64,000 nt of DNA from Paracoccus yeei ATCC BAA-599 (GTDB taxonomy: Bacteria; Pseudomonadota; Alphaproteobacteria; Rhodobacterales; Rhodobacteraceae): NCBI RefSeq assembly GCF_000622145.1, contig NZ_JHWH01000021.1, positions 1 through 64,000 on the forward strand. The letters run 5' to 3'. Shown one piece after another: positions 44,800-53,846 of this stretch (positions are counted from its first letter, which is position 1; every line of letters begins with the position of its first letter). The position numbers and the translations under genes are program-made. The notes under the pieces were generated by a model, which was not told the origin of the DNA, made no database searches, and worked only from the letters and a program-made list of their open reading frames with translations.

Positions 44800-45455
44800 A
44801 CGGACCCCATGCGATAGCCGAAGCCGCGCACCGTTTCGACCGCGCTGCGGCCCAGCTTGGCGCGCAGGCGGCTGACATGCGCCTCGATGGCATTGCTTTC
44901 GACCTCGGCGTCGAAGGCGTAAAGCGCCTCCTCAAGCTGGTCGCGGGTCACGATCATGCCGGGGCGGCGGCTGATGCGTTCGATCACCGCCCATTCCTTG
45001 CGCGTCAGGTGGACGGGGGCATCGTCCAGCAGCGCCGCCTGCCGTTCGGGCAGCAGAGCCAGCCGGCCAAAGCGCCGCTCGGGCTCGGCCCGGCCGTCGA
45101 TGCGGCGGCGGATGGCGGCGATCCGGGCCAGCATCTCGTCCAGGTCATAGGGCTTGACTAGGTAATCGTCGGCGCCGGCGTCCAGCCCCTCGATCCGTTC
45201 GGTGATCCGGTCGCGCGCGGTGCCGATCAGCACCGGCACCCGGACCCCGCGCCGCCGCAGCCCCCGCAGGAAGGCGATGCCGTCGCCGTCGGGCAGGTGC
45301 AGGTCCAGCAGCAGCAGATCGTAATCCACCCCCGCCAGCGCATCGGCGGCGGTGGCCAGATCGGCCGCCAGATCGACGGCATGGCCCTGCGCCGCCAGAT
45401 GATCGGCCACCGCCGATGCCAGATCGCCTTCGTCCTCGACCACCAGCAGCCGCAT
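44796..45455 (-). CDS. OmpR-family response regulator
   Basis: A 219-residue two-domain regulator. In the receiver the acidic pocket is E7-D8-E9 in VVEDEGDL, the phosphoacceptor D51 in LLLLDLHLPDGDG and K101 in LVKPYD. The C-terminal winged-helix domain ends ETVRGFGYRMGSV. Start 45455 follows GGGAGAGGG; a longer upstream frame is not credible. It pairs with the histidine kinase; the PepSY/cytochrome b genes are likely regulon members (inference from order). Confidence 0.94.
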   Translation of the reverse strand: MRLLVVEDEGDLASAVADHLAAQGHAVDLAADLATAADALAGVDYDLLLLDLHLPDGDGIAFLRGLRRRGVRVPVLIGTARDRITERIEGLDAGADDYLVKPYDLDEMLARIAAIRRRIDGRAEPERRFGRLALLPERQAALLDDAPVHLTRKEWAVIERISRRPGMIVTRDQLEEALYAFDAEVESNAIEAHVSRLRAKLGRSAVETVRGFGYRMGSV

Positions 45456-45609
45456 GTCACGCCCTCTCCCGACCTGCCCGTCAGCCAACCGTAAGGTCCG
45501 CGCGCGACAGGGCAGCACCGAAACTAGCGGAACGGACCATGCGCGAACAGATCCCGGCACCCGTGCCCGCGCAGGCGCACCCCGGTCCGCAACCACAGGT
45601 TCTGACATA

Positions 45610-46230
45610 ATGTCCAAACCGGCCCTTGCCGTTCGTCCCGCCAACCAGCGGCTGCGCATCGCCACCTTGCGCCTTTTCTTCGTCGCGGCCCTGATCCCGA
45701 TCCTGTGGGGCGTTCCCGTCTGGCAGGCCGTTCCGGTCCAGGCGCTGATGCGCACGGCGGGCAGCCTGTGCATCGTGGCGGCCGTGCTGGGGCGGTTCTG
45801 GGCGATCCTTTACATCGGCGGGCGCAAGAATGCGCAGGTGATGCAGACCGGACCCTATTCGATCTGCCGCCATCCGCTGTATTTCTTTTCCACCATCGGC
45901 GCGACGGGGTTCGGCCTGCTGCTGGACAGCCTGCTGCTGGCCGCGCTGTTCGGGCTGGGCGCCTTTACGATCCTGTCCGCCACCGCCCGGCGCGAGGAGG
46001 ACTATCTTCGCTCCATGTTCGGACCTGCCTATGAGGACTATGCCGGCCGCGTGCCGCGCATCCTGCCCCGGCCCTCGCTGTTCCGGGCGGGACCGGGGCT
46101 GATGCTGAACCTGAACGCCCTGCGCACGAACCTGGCCGACGCCCTGGTCTTTGTCGCGGCCTTCCCCGTGGCCGAGGCGATCGGCGCCCTTCACGACGCG
46201 GGGCTGGCGCGCGGGTTCCGGATCTTCTGA
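45610..46230 (+). CDS. Isoprenylcysteine carboxyl methyltransferase-like membrane protein
   Basis: A 206-residue membrane protein with about four to five helices. The ICMT/PEMT-type SAM-binding signature is GPYSICRHPLYFFSTIGATG followed by REEDYLRSMFGPAYEDYAGR. Bacterial members methylate lipids or small molecules, or have unknown roles; no prenylated protein target is expected. It is divergent from the two-component operon and convergent with the P1B ATPase gene, 10 bases away. Confidence 0.85.
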   Translation: MSKPALAVRPANQRLRIATLRLFFVAALIPILWGVPVWQAVPVQALMRTAGSLCIVAAVLGRFWAILYIGGRKNAQVMQTGPYSICRHPLYFFSTIGATGFGLLLDSLLLAALFGLGAFTILSATARREEDYLRSMFGPAYEDYAGRVPRILPRPSLFRAGPGLMLNLNALRTNLADALVFVAAFPVAEAIGALHDAGLARGFRIF

Positions 46231-46240
46231 CAGCTGCAAC

Positions 46241-48241
46241 TCAGGCACGGGCGGGCTTCGGCTGCGCCGCCCCGGACCGCCGCGCCGCCTGCCTTTGGTC
46301 CCGGTCGCTGCGGATCGGATCGGCCAGCAGGCGCAGCCCGTTCAGCACCACCAGCACCGTGCCCCCTTCGTGCCCGATCACGGCCAGCGGCAGGGGCAGG
46401 GAAAGGAACAGGCTGGAGGCGACCAGCAGCGCCATCATGCCCATGGCGAAGATCAGGTTCTGCCGGATCACCCGCCGCGTCCGGCGCGCCAGCCGGTGCG
46501 CCGCCGCCAGCCGGCCCATGTCGTCCGACAGCAGCGCCACATCCGCCGCCTGCAGCGCGACCTCGCTGCCCGCCGCGCCCATGGCGATGCCGACATCGGC
46601 CCGCGCCAGGGCGGCGGCGTCGTTCACCCCGTCGCCCACAAAGGCCACCTTGCCGCGCCCGGCCAGTTCGCCCACCAGCCGAACCTTGTCCTGGGGCAGC
46701 AGGTCGGCCATCACCTCGTCGGGCGCAAAGCCCAGTTCAGCCCCGATGCGAAGCCCGACGGCGCGCCGGTCGCCGGTCATGATCCTGATCGTGCCGACCC
46801 CCTCGCCGCGCAGCGCCGCCAGCCCCGCGGCCGAGCTTTCGCGCGGGCGGTCGGCCACCGTGACGGCGCCCAGCAGGCGGCCGCCCCGACCAAGCCATGT
46901 GACCGTCTGCGCCGTGTCGCGCAGCGCGGAGAATTCCGGCCCGTCGACCTGGGCCCCCATCCGCGCCGCCAGCCGGCGGTTTCCGGCCCAGACCGTGCCG
47001 CCCGCATCCGTGCCGGTGATCCCTTCGCTGGGGATCGCCTGCACGTCATGGACGGGCGCGGGGGCGATGCCGCGTTCGGCCGCGTGGCGGCGGATCGCCT
47101 CGGCGATGGGATGTTCGGATTGCGCCTCGATCCCGGACAGCAGCGCCAGGAACGCCGCCTCGTCCCCAAGGGCGATCAGCCCCGTCACCTCGGCCTTGCC
47201 GGTGGTCAGGGTGCCGGTCTTGTCGAAGGCGAAGGTGTGGACGTCGGCCAGCGTCTCCAGCGCGGCGCCGCCCTTGAACAGCACGCCGCCCCGCGCCGCC
47301 GCCGCCAGCGCCGACAGGATCGCGGCGGGAACCGAGATCACGATGGCGCAGGGGCTGGCCGCGACCAGCAGCGTGGCCGCGCGGTAAAGCGCGTCGTTCC
47401 ACGACCAGCCCAGGGCCAGAAGGACGCAAAGCGCCAGGCTCGATCCCGCCAGCACCGCAACGGTATAGCGCTGCCCGAACCATTCGCTGAAGCGTTCCGA
47501 AGGCGCGCGGGCGGCCTGCGCCTCGGTCACCAGCGCGATCATCCGCGCCACCGTGCTGTCGGCCACGGCCTGCGTGACCTGTACCCGAAGCACGGCGTTC
47601 AGGTTCACCGTCGCCTCGAACACCTTGGCGCCGGGGGCCTTGTGGACGGGCATGGATTCGCCGGTGATCGTTGCCTCGTCCAGTGCGCCGTCGCCGTCCA
47701 GGATCACTCCGTCCACCGGCACGCGGGCGCCGGGGCGCAGCACCACCACATCGCCGGGCACCAGGTCGGCCACCGGCACCTCGTTGACCCTGCCGTCCGG
47801 GGCCTGCCGCAGGGCCGTGTCGGGGCGCAGCGCCATCAACGCCTCGACCGCGCGGCGGGCGCGGCCCATGGCGCGATGTTCCAGCGTGGTCGAGATGCTG
47901 AACAGCGTCAGCAGCACCGCGCCTTCCAGCGGCGCGCCGACGCCCGCCGCCGCCAGGGCCGCGACCACCATCAGCAGGTCGATGTCCAGCACCCGGTCCC
48001 GCCACAGCACCGACAGCGCCCGCAGCCCCGCCGGCACCCCGCCCGCCAGATAGACCAGAAAAAGCCCCGCAGCCCCCCAGAGGCCGGGAACGACAAAGGC
48101 GCCGAAAGCGGCAAGCCCCATGCCGAATACGGTGGCAAGGGTCCACGCCATCATCAGGCGGTCGGAAGAAAGATCGAAGGTCATGTCCTGTCCTGGCTGT
48201 GCCGCATGTGCGGCAGTGGCTGGGTCGAAATTCAGAAACAT
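46241..48241 (-). CDS. P1B-4-type heavy-metal ATPase (SPC motif)
   Basis: A 666-residue metal exporter. The transmembrane metal site is SPC (about 296-298, in ASPCAIVISVP) rather than CPC, and the last membrane helices carry HEGGT; both are hallmarks of the P1B-4 group (Co2+/Fe2+ and related). Other motifs are TGES, DKTGTLTTGK with the phosphorylated Asp near 340, the SEHPIAEAI (HP) site and GDGVNDAAAL. There is no N-terminal cysteine-type metal domain. Start 48241 has AGGAAGG seven bases upstream; the Met at 48184 is an alternative. Confidence 0.9.
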   Translation of the reverse strand: MFLNFDPATAAHAAQPGQDMTFDLSSDRLMMAWTLATVFGMGLAAFGAFVVPGLWGAAGLFLVYLAGGVPAGLRALSVLWRDRVLDIDLLMVVAALAAAGVGAPLEGAVLLTLFSISTTLEHRAMGRARRAVEALMALRPDTALRQAPDGRVNEVPVADLVPGDVVVLRPGARVPVDGVILDGDGALDEATITGESMPVHKAPGAKVFEATVNLNAVLRVQVTQAVADSTVARMIALVTEAQAARAPSERFSEWFGQRYTVAVLAGSSLALCVLLALGWSWNDALYRAATLLVAASPCAIVISVPAAILSALAAAARGGVLFKGGAALETLADVHTFAFDKTGTLTTGKAEVTGLIALGDEAAFLALLSGIEAQSEHPIAEAIRRHAAERGIAPAPVHDVQAIPSEGITGTDAGGTVWAGNRRLAARMGAQVDGPEFSALRDTAQTVTWLGRGGRLLGAVTVADRPRESSAAGLAALRGEGVGTIRIMTGDRRAVGLRIGAELGFAPDEVMADLLPQDKVRLVGELAGRGKVAFVGDGVNDAAALARADVGIAMGAAGSEVALQAADVALLSDDMGRLAAAHRLARRTRRVIRQNLIFAMGMMALLVASSLFLSLPLPLAVIGHEGGTVLVVLNGLRLLADPIRSDRDQRQAARRSGAAQPKPARA

Positions 48242-48307
48242 CCTGACGCCTTCCTGACGGATTCCACAATCCAAAGCGCAAGCATGCGGGGGCGGACTGC
48301 GGCGGCG

Positions 48308-49192
48308 TCAGCACCGGAAGAAGTCGATGAACGCCCGCAGGGCGGGCCGCATCTGACGGCGCGAGGGATAATAGATGTAGAAGCCCTCGAAGGGTGGGCA
48401 CCAGTCGTCCAGCACGGCCGTGAGCCGGCCGTCGCGCAGGTCGCCGGCCACCACGTCCTTGAACAGGAAGGCCAGGCCCAGGCCCTGCAGCGCCGCGCGG
48501 CGGATCAGGTCCTGCTGCGGCAGGATCAGGTTGCCGGTGACGCTCACGCTCAGCGCGCGGCCGTCCTTTTCCAGTTCCCACCGATAGAGGCGGCCGCTGG
48601 CGAAGCGCCGGCGGATGCAGTTGTGGTCCTTGAGGTCGCGCGGATGCCGGGGCTTCGGATGGCGGGCGAAATAGTCGGGCGCGCCGACGATGACGCCCCG
48701 GCGGGGGCCGCTGGCACGGACGGCGATCATGTCGGTCTCAAGGCTTTCGCCCAGGCGAAGGCCCGCGTCGCAGCCGCTTTCGACGATATCCTCGAAACGG
48801 TCCGAGGTGCGGATGTCCAGTTCGATCAGCGGATATCGGGCGACGAACTCGGGGATGCGGCGCATCACCACCTCGTCGGCGGCCAGGTGCGGCATGGTGA
48901 TGCGCAGGGCCCCCGAGGGGACCTCGGGCCGGGCGGCGGTCTCGGCCAGGGCGGCCCCGATCTCGTCCAGCGCGCCGCCCACCCGTTCCAGCAGACGGGC
49001 GCCTTCGTCGGTCGGGCGGGTGGACCGCGTGGTGCGGGCCAGCAGGCGCACGCCCAGATCCGCCTCGAGCAGGGCCACGGCCTGGCTGACGGCCGAGGGC
49101 GCGATGCCCAGGCGATCCGCCGCGCCGCGAAAGCTGCCAAGCTCGGCCACGGTGCGAAGGACGACCAGACGGGACAGATGCGCGCGCTCCAT
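48308..49192 (-). CDS. LysR-family transcriptional regulator
   Basis: A 294-residue LysR regulator. The N-terminal helix-turn-helix is GSFRGAADRLGIAPSAVSQA, and the C-terminal co-inducer domain includes GCDAGLRLGESLETDMIAVR and ends in VDFFRC-type residues (AFIDFFRC). Start 49192 gives MERAHLSRLVVLRTVAELGS, the classic beginning. It is divergent from an aldo/keto reductase gene, its probable target, with a dyad two bases ahead of its start codon. Confidence 0.92.
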   Translation of the reverse strand: MERAHLSRLVVLRTVAELGSFRGAADRLGIAPSAVSQAVALLEADLGVRLLARTTRSTRPTDEGARLLERVGGALDEIGAALAETAARPEVPSGALRITMPHLAADEVVMRRIPEFVARYPLIELDIRTSDRFEDIVESGCDAGLRLGESLETDMIAVRASGPRRGVIVGAPDYFARHPKPRHPRDLKDHNCIRRRFASGRLYRWELEKDGRALSVSVTGNLILPQQDLIRRAALQGLGLAFLFKDVVAGDLRDGRLTAVLDDWCPPFEGFYIYYPSRRQMRPALRAFIDFFRC

Positions 49193-49193
49193 T

Positions 49194-49210
49194 GTTCTGT
49201 TCGATAGAAC
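49194..49210. promoter_or_regulatory. LysR-type box (GTTCT-N7-AGAAC)
   Basis: A perfect 5-base dyad with 7 bases between arms, including the T-N11-A core of LysR boxes (T49196, A49208). It lies directly ahead of the LysR start codon and about 76 bases before the aldo/keto reductase start, consistent with self-repression and activation of the neighbour. Confidence 0.55.
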
Positions 49211-49285
49211 GGGCCGCGCAGGATTGCACGGATTATCCGCAAGCCGGCCCGCCGCTAGGATGCCTGCATGAACAAGGAGACGATC

Positions 49286-50275
<990 letters not shown>

Positions 50276-50326
50276 GGCCGTGAGGAGGCATGGCGGCTCG
50301 CGACCGCCGCCCGCCGTCCTGACGGT

Positions 50327-51061
50327 TTACGGCAGGCTCAGCTTGGCCATGCGGCCGCCGTCGACGGTATAGACCTGCCCGGTGACGAAGCCCGCCTCGT
50401 CGGCGGCCAGGAAGGCGACCAGGGCCGCGACCTCCTCGGGCCGTCCGGTGCGCGCGACGGGGTGGATGCGGCCGATGTTCTGGCGAAAGGCCACCGGATC
50501 CGGCATGCCTTCGATGAAGGCGACGTTCAGGTCGGTGTCGATCCAGCCCGGCGCGACCGCGTTGCAGCGGATGCCCTCGGGGCCGTGGTCGACGGCGACG
50601 GCGCGGGTCAGCCCGTGCAGCCCGGCCTTGGAGGCGCAATAGGCGGCGTGGCCGGGATTGGAGCCGAGCCCCTCGATCGAGCCGATGTTGACGATGCTGC
50701 CCCGCGTCCTGCGCAGATGGGGCAGGGCGGCCCGGATCGTCAGGAAGGGCGCCGTCAGGTTGACCGCCAGATTGCGCTGCCAGTCCTCGAGCGACATCGC
50801 CTCGACCGAGGATTCCTGCATCATCCCGGCGTTGTTGACCAGCACGTCCAGCCGCCCGGCGCGCTGCGCCACCTCGGCCACGACCCGGGCGGGGCTTGCG
50901 GGATCGGCAAAATCGGCGGGGATCGCCTCGAATTCGCCGTCACCGCCGCGCTGGGCGGTGAAGACCCTTGCGCCCTCGTCCCGAAGCCGCCGGGCGACGG
51001 CCCGCCCGATGCCCGAGCGGCCGCCCGTGACCAGGGCCACCTTGTCCGAAAAGCGCATCAT
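50327..51061 (-). CDS. SDR-family dehydrogenase (first)
   Basis: A 244-residue NAD(P)-dependent short-chain dehydrogenase: [15 protein letters not shown] cofactor loop, NNAG, the Ser in VNIGSIEG and the Y-x3-K pair in [11 protein letters not shown]. It ends [17 protein letters not shown]. The start overlaps the stop of the second SDR gene. With that gene and the broken enolase-type gene upstream it probably formed a sugar- or sugar-acid oxidation operon. Confidence 0.92.
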   Translation of the reverse strand: MMRFSDKVALVTGGRSGIGRAVARRLRDEGARVFTAQRGGDGEFEAIPADFADPASPARVVAEVAQRAGRLDVLVNNAGMMQESSVEAMSLEDWQRNLAVNLTAPFLTIRAALPHLRRTRGSIVNIGSIEGLGSNPGHAAYCASKAGLHGLTRAVAVDHGPEGIRCNAVAPGWIDTDLNVAFIEGMPDPVAFRQNIGRIHPVARTGRPEEVAALVAFLAADEAGFVTGQVYTVDGGRMAKLSLP

Positions 51062-51792
51062 GACACGGGCTTCCCGCCATTGATCTCGACCAGCGCGCCG
51101 CACATGTAGCGCGCGGCATCCGAGGCCAGGAACAGCACCACGTCGGCGATGTCCTCGGGCTCGGCGATGCGGCCGATGGGCACGGTCCGGCCCAGTTCGG
51201 CCACCGCCGTGTCGGGGTCGAAGCCGCGGCGGGCAAAGCCCGTGCGCAGCATGGGGGTGTTGACCTCGTTCGGGCAGACGGCGTTCACCCGGATGCCCTG
51301 ATGGGCGTGGTCCATGCCCATGCATTGCGTCAGCGATGCGATGGCCGCCTTGGTCATGCAATAGAGCGCATGGTTCGGCCCCGGCGCCTTGCCGCCCCAG
51401 CAGGACGAGACGTTGACGATGGCACCGCCGCCCGCTTCCGCCATCAGCGGGATGGCGGCGCGGCAGATGCGGAACGGCGCCTCGACATTGACGCCCAGGG
51501 ACAGGGTCCAGTCGGCGTCGGTGCTGTCGGTGACGGGGCCGCGCGTGATGACCCCGGCGTTGTTGACGACGATGTCGAGCCCGCCCAGGGCATCGCGCGC
51601 CGCCCGCGCCAGCCCGTCGGCATAGGCGGGGTCCAGAAGGTCGCCGGGCAGATGCGCCTCGGCCGCGATGCCGCCGGTATCGCGGTCGGCTGCGGCCACC
51701 CGCGCCCCTTCGGCGCCAAGCAGCCTGACGATGGCCGCGCCGATCCCGCCGGCCGCGCCCGTTACCAGCGCGGCCTTGCCTTCAAATCTCAT
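51058..51792 (-). CDS. SDR-family dehydrogenase (second)
   Basis: A 244-residue SDR with [24 protein letters not shown], the Ser in VNVSSCWGG and Y-x3-K in [11 protein letters not shown]. The [13 protein letters not shown] segment after the active site resembles SDRs that oxidise deoxy-sugar acids such as 2-keto-3-deoxy-fuconate (inference). It lies 18 bases downstream of the enolase-type remnant and overlaps the first SDR gene. Confidence 0.92.
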   Translation of the reverse strand: MRFEGKAALVTGAAGGIGAAIVRLLGAEGARVAAADRDTGGIAAEAHLPGDLLDPAYADGLARAARDALGGLDIVVNNAGVITRGPVTDSTDADWTLSLGVNVEAPFRICRAAIPLMAEAGGGAIVNVSSCWGGKAPGPNHALYCMTKAAIASLTQCMGMDHAHQGIRVNAVCPNEVNTPMLRTGFARRGFDPDTAVAELGRTVPIGRIAEPEDIADVVLFLASDAARYMCGALVEINGGKPVS

Positions 51793-51810
51793 GATTGTCC
51801 CTCCCTGGGA

Positions 51811-51918
51811 TCAGAAGCTGGCGACAGGGTCGCCGAACATGTCCTTGTCGGGCACCACGCCCAGGCCGGAATCATCGGGCAGGTCATGGGCGTAGGCGTG
51901 GATTTCACGGATCTTCAT
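51811..51918 (-). pseudogene. Internally deleted mandelate-racemase/enolase-type gene (35 codons left)
   Basis: The frame reads MKIREIHAYAHDLP joined to GLGVVPDKDMFGDPVASF, then stop. The first part is the usual start of MR/MLE (enolase-superfamily) sugar-acid dehydratases and cycloisomerases ('MKI.di.a...dlP'), and the second is their usual end ('PGLGv.pD.d.lgdpva.f'). About 340 codons of the barrel are missing, yet the frame is kept. The start has GAGAGCTG a few bases upstream. It lies between the TetR gene and the SDR pair, in the operon position of a dehydratase. Confidence 0.7.
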
Positions 51919-51935
51919 TCAGCTCTCCGAACAGG

Positions 51936-52487
51936 TCAGCAGATGCCCTCTGCCGAAAGCGCCGCGCGTGCCGCCCGCATCGCCGCCCGGGTGGCCCTGT
52001 CGCGCCCCTGAAGCCGTGCCGCCTGCGTCATGCCTTCGTGCAAAAGGAAAAGCGTCTCGGCCAGGTGCCGGGTGTCGCGACCGGGTGCGACACGTTCCAG
52101 GCGCAGGCGGAATTCGTCTGCCAGCCGGGCCTTGTGGTCCAGGACCGTGTCCGCGATGGGCCGGCTGTCGGGGTATTCCGCAAGCGCGTTCAGGAACAGG
52201 CAGCCGGTGTTGGCGACCTCGGCCAGCCAGTCGCCCAGGCGCACCAGCGGGTGCAGGACATGGTCCACCCCGTCCTCGGGCCCGCCGGCCAGCCAGTCGA
52301 AATAGGTGCGGTCGCGGTGTTCGAGCGCACCGACGATCATCGCCTCGCGGCTGGGGAAGTGCTTGTAGAGCGTCCGCAACGAGACGTCGGCCTCGGCCCG
52401 CAGGGCTTCGACGCCCTGTTCGGCAAAGCCCTGCTCGGAAAAGCTGCGCTCAAGATCACTGGCGATTCGGGTTTTCGTGTCGGTCAT
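51936..52487 (-). CDS. TetR-family transcriptional regulator
   Basis: A 183-residue TetR-type repressor. The helix-turn-helix is QGVEALRAEADVSLRTLYKH followed by FPSREAMIVGALEHRD, and the C-terminal ligand domain has NTGCLFLNALAEYPD, with the Cys often present in the aldehyde/electrophile-responsive group. It is upstream of the remnant/SDR operon on the same strand. Two TetR-type operator sites (52497-52546) sit directly ahead of its start, so it very likely controls itself and that operon. Confidence 0.9.
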   Translation of the reverse strand: MTDTKTRIASDLERSFSEQGFAEQGVEALRAEADVSLRTLYKHFPSREAMIVGALEHRDRTYFDWLAGGPEDGVDHVLHPLVRLGDWLAEVANTGCLFLNALAEYPDSRPIADTVLDHKARLADEFRLRLERVAPGRDTRHLAETLFLLHEGMTQAARLQGRDRATRAAMRAARAALSAEGIC

Positions 52488-52496
52488 GGGGCCAGT

Positions 52497-52546
52497 GTAG
52501 AGCGATCATTCTACTTCGCAAGAAGAAAGTACAGTGATCGCTCTAC
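52497..52546. promoter_or_regulatory. Paired TetR operators with perfect 12-base inverted arms
   Basis: GTAGAGCGATCA (52497-52508) and TGATCGCTCTAC (52535-52546) are exact inverted repeats 26 bases apart. Each arm lies in its own 18-base near-palindrome: 52497-52514 (GTAGA...TCTAC) and 52529-52546 (GTACA...TCTAC). The pair begins 10 bases ahead of the TetR start codon and would cover its promoter. Confidence 0.75.
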
Positions 52547-52669
52547 TCCCCGCGCCGGATGATGGTGAGGGCCGCTGCGGGGGCGAGGCCTGAGCGCCTG
52601 CCCGCAGCGCGGGCAAACCGTGGTTTCGGCAAGGGGCGGCCGCCCCCGCGGCGCCTGTCCGCCGCGGTC

Positions 52670-53827
52670 CTAGCGGATCGCGGCGTTCAGTGCGGCCAGG
52701 TCGATGCGCAGGACGCTGTCGGCGGCGCCTTCGCGATAAGCGGGATGCTCTTTCTCCATCGGCGCCTTCACCGTGACGAACAGCGTCTTGCCTTTGTCGC
52801 CCACGGACAGGCTGTTCGGATGGACGGGCAGGGGAATGCTGACCTGGGGCGCATAGTCGCTGCCGTCCAGCACCACAAGGCCGCCGCTGCCCTCGGGATG
52901 CTCGCGGTCGACGCCGCGATAGGTGACGAAGATCTGGTCCGACTGCGCGACATAGGTCACGTCCAGCACGCCCAGGCCGATGGGCACGGTCTTGACCGCC
53001 TTGCCGCTGGCGATGTCGAAGACGTAAAGCTGCCCGCTGTTGGCATCGGCGGCGAACAGCCGTTCGCCCTTGGCGTCCAGCGCCAGGTTGATGAAGAAAT
53101 GCTTCGAGGCGTCCTGGCCCGGCTCGGTGGTGTCGCCGGTCGAAAGCGTGCCGACCCGCGCGCCGCTGCGGCCGTCGACGATCAGGATCTCGTTCATGCC
53201 GCCGCCGCTGACATAGACGCGGCCCGAGGCCGGGTCATGCGCCAGTCCCGCCGCCCAAAGCCCGGCATCGTCGATCCGGGTAACGGCATTGCCCGCTGCG
53301 GTGTCGACGATCCACAGCGTCCCCGCTTCCGAGGGGCTCGAGACGAAGACGCGGCCGCTTTCCCCGTCGATCTCGATCATGCGGGTGTGTTCGAAGCCGT
53401 CGCCCTCGGGCTTGCCCAGCTGGATGACCTCCAGCAGCACGCCGCTTCTGGCGTCCAGCACGCTCAGCGAGCCGTCCAGTGTATTGCCGACGATCAGCCG
53501 GCCGCGCTTGTGGTCCATGGCCAGCGCAAAGGCGCGGCGCGGCAGCTCGATCCGCCGGATCGGGCGCAGGTCGGCGGCGTCCAGCAGGTCCACATAGCCC
53601 GGCGTGCGCGCATCGAAGCTGGGGGTCGAGGCGACGAACAGCGCCCCCAGGTCCGGCGCCTCGGCCGTTTCGTAGACGCCGCGGATCATGTCCTGCCGGA
53701 TCGCGGCCGAGGCCAGCGCCGCGGGCGGCAGCACCTTGGCGCCGGAGTGGTCCTGCGCCAGCGCGGGCAGCGCCAGCAGGCCCAGGGCGGCCATCGTGCC
53801 CGCGACGCGGGAAAGTCTGCGTTTCAT
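52670..53827 (-). CDS. YncE-like periplasmic beta-propeller protein
   Basis: A 385-residue exported protein. The signal peptide MKRRLSRVAGTMAALGLLAL ends at ALAQD and is followed by seven-bladed-propeller repeats with recurrent 'D..sG.v' and 'lfV...' strands (VDTAAGNAV, VDGRSGARVGTL, FDIASGKAVKTV, VVLDGSDYAP). E. coli YncE is a periplasmic DNA-binding propeller next to a TonB-dependent receptor gene (yncD), the same pairing as here. It follows the receptor gene by 19 bases and is presumably co-transcribed. Confidence 0.85.
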   Translation of the reverse strand: MKRRLSRVAGTMAALGLLALPALAQDHSGAKVLPPAALASAAIRQDMIRGVYETAEAPDLGALFVASTPSFDARTPGYVDLLDAADLRPIRRIELPRRAFALAMDHKRGRLIVGNTLDGSLSVLDARSGVLLEVIQLGKPEGDGFEHTRMIEIDGESGRVFVSSPSEAGTLWIVDTAAGNAVTRIDDAGLWAAGLAHDPASGRVYVSGGGMNEILIVDGRSGARVGTLSTGDTTEPGQDASKHFFINLALDAKGERLFAADANSGQLYVFDIASGKAVKTVPIGLGVLDVTYVAQSDQIFVTYRGVDREHPEGSGGLVVLDGSDYAPQVSIPLPVHPNSLSVGDKGKTLFVTVKAPMEKEHPAYREGAADSVLRIDLAALNAAIR

Positions 53828-53846
53828 GGTCGTGTTCCTTTCTGCC

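Noticed and set aside
46151..49207. A 1018-codon open frame on the plus strand
   Set aside because: It is antisense to the P1B ATPase and LysR genes, has Arg/Gln/His-rich composition and no motif; it is a by-product of GC-rich codon use on the other strand.
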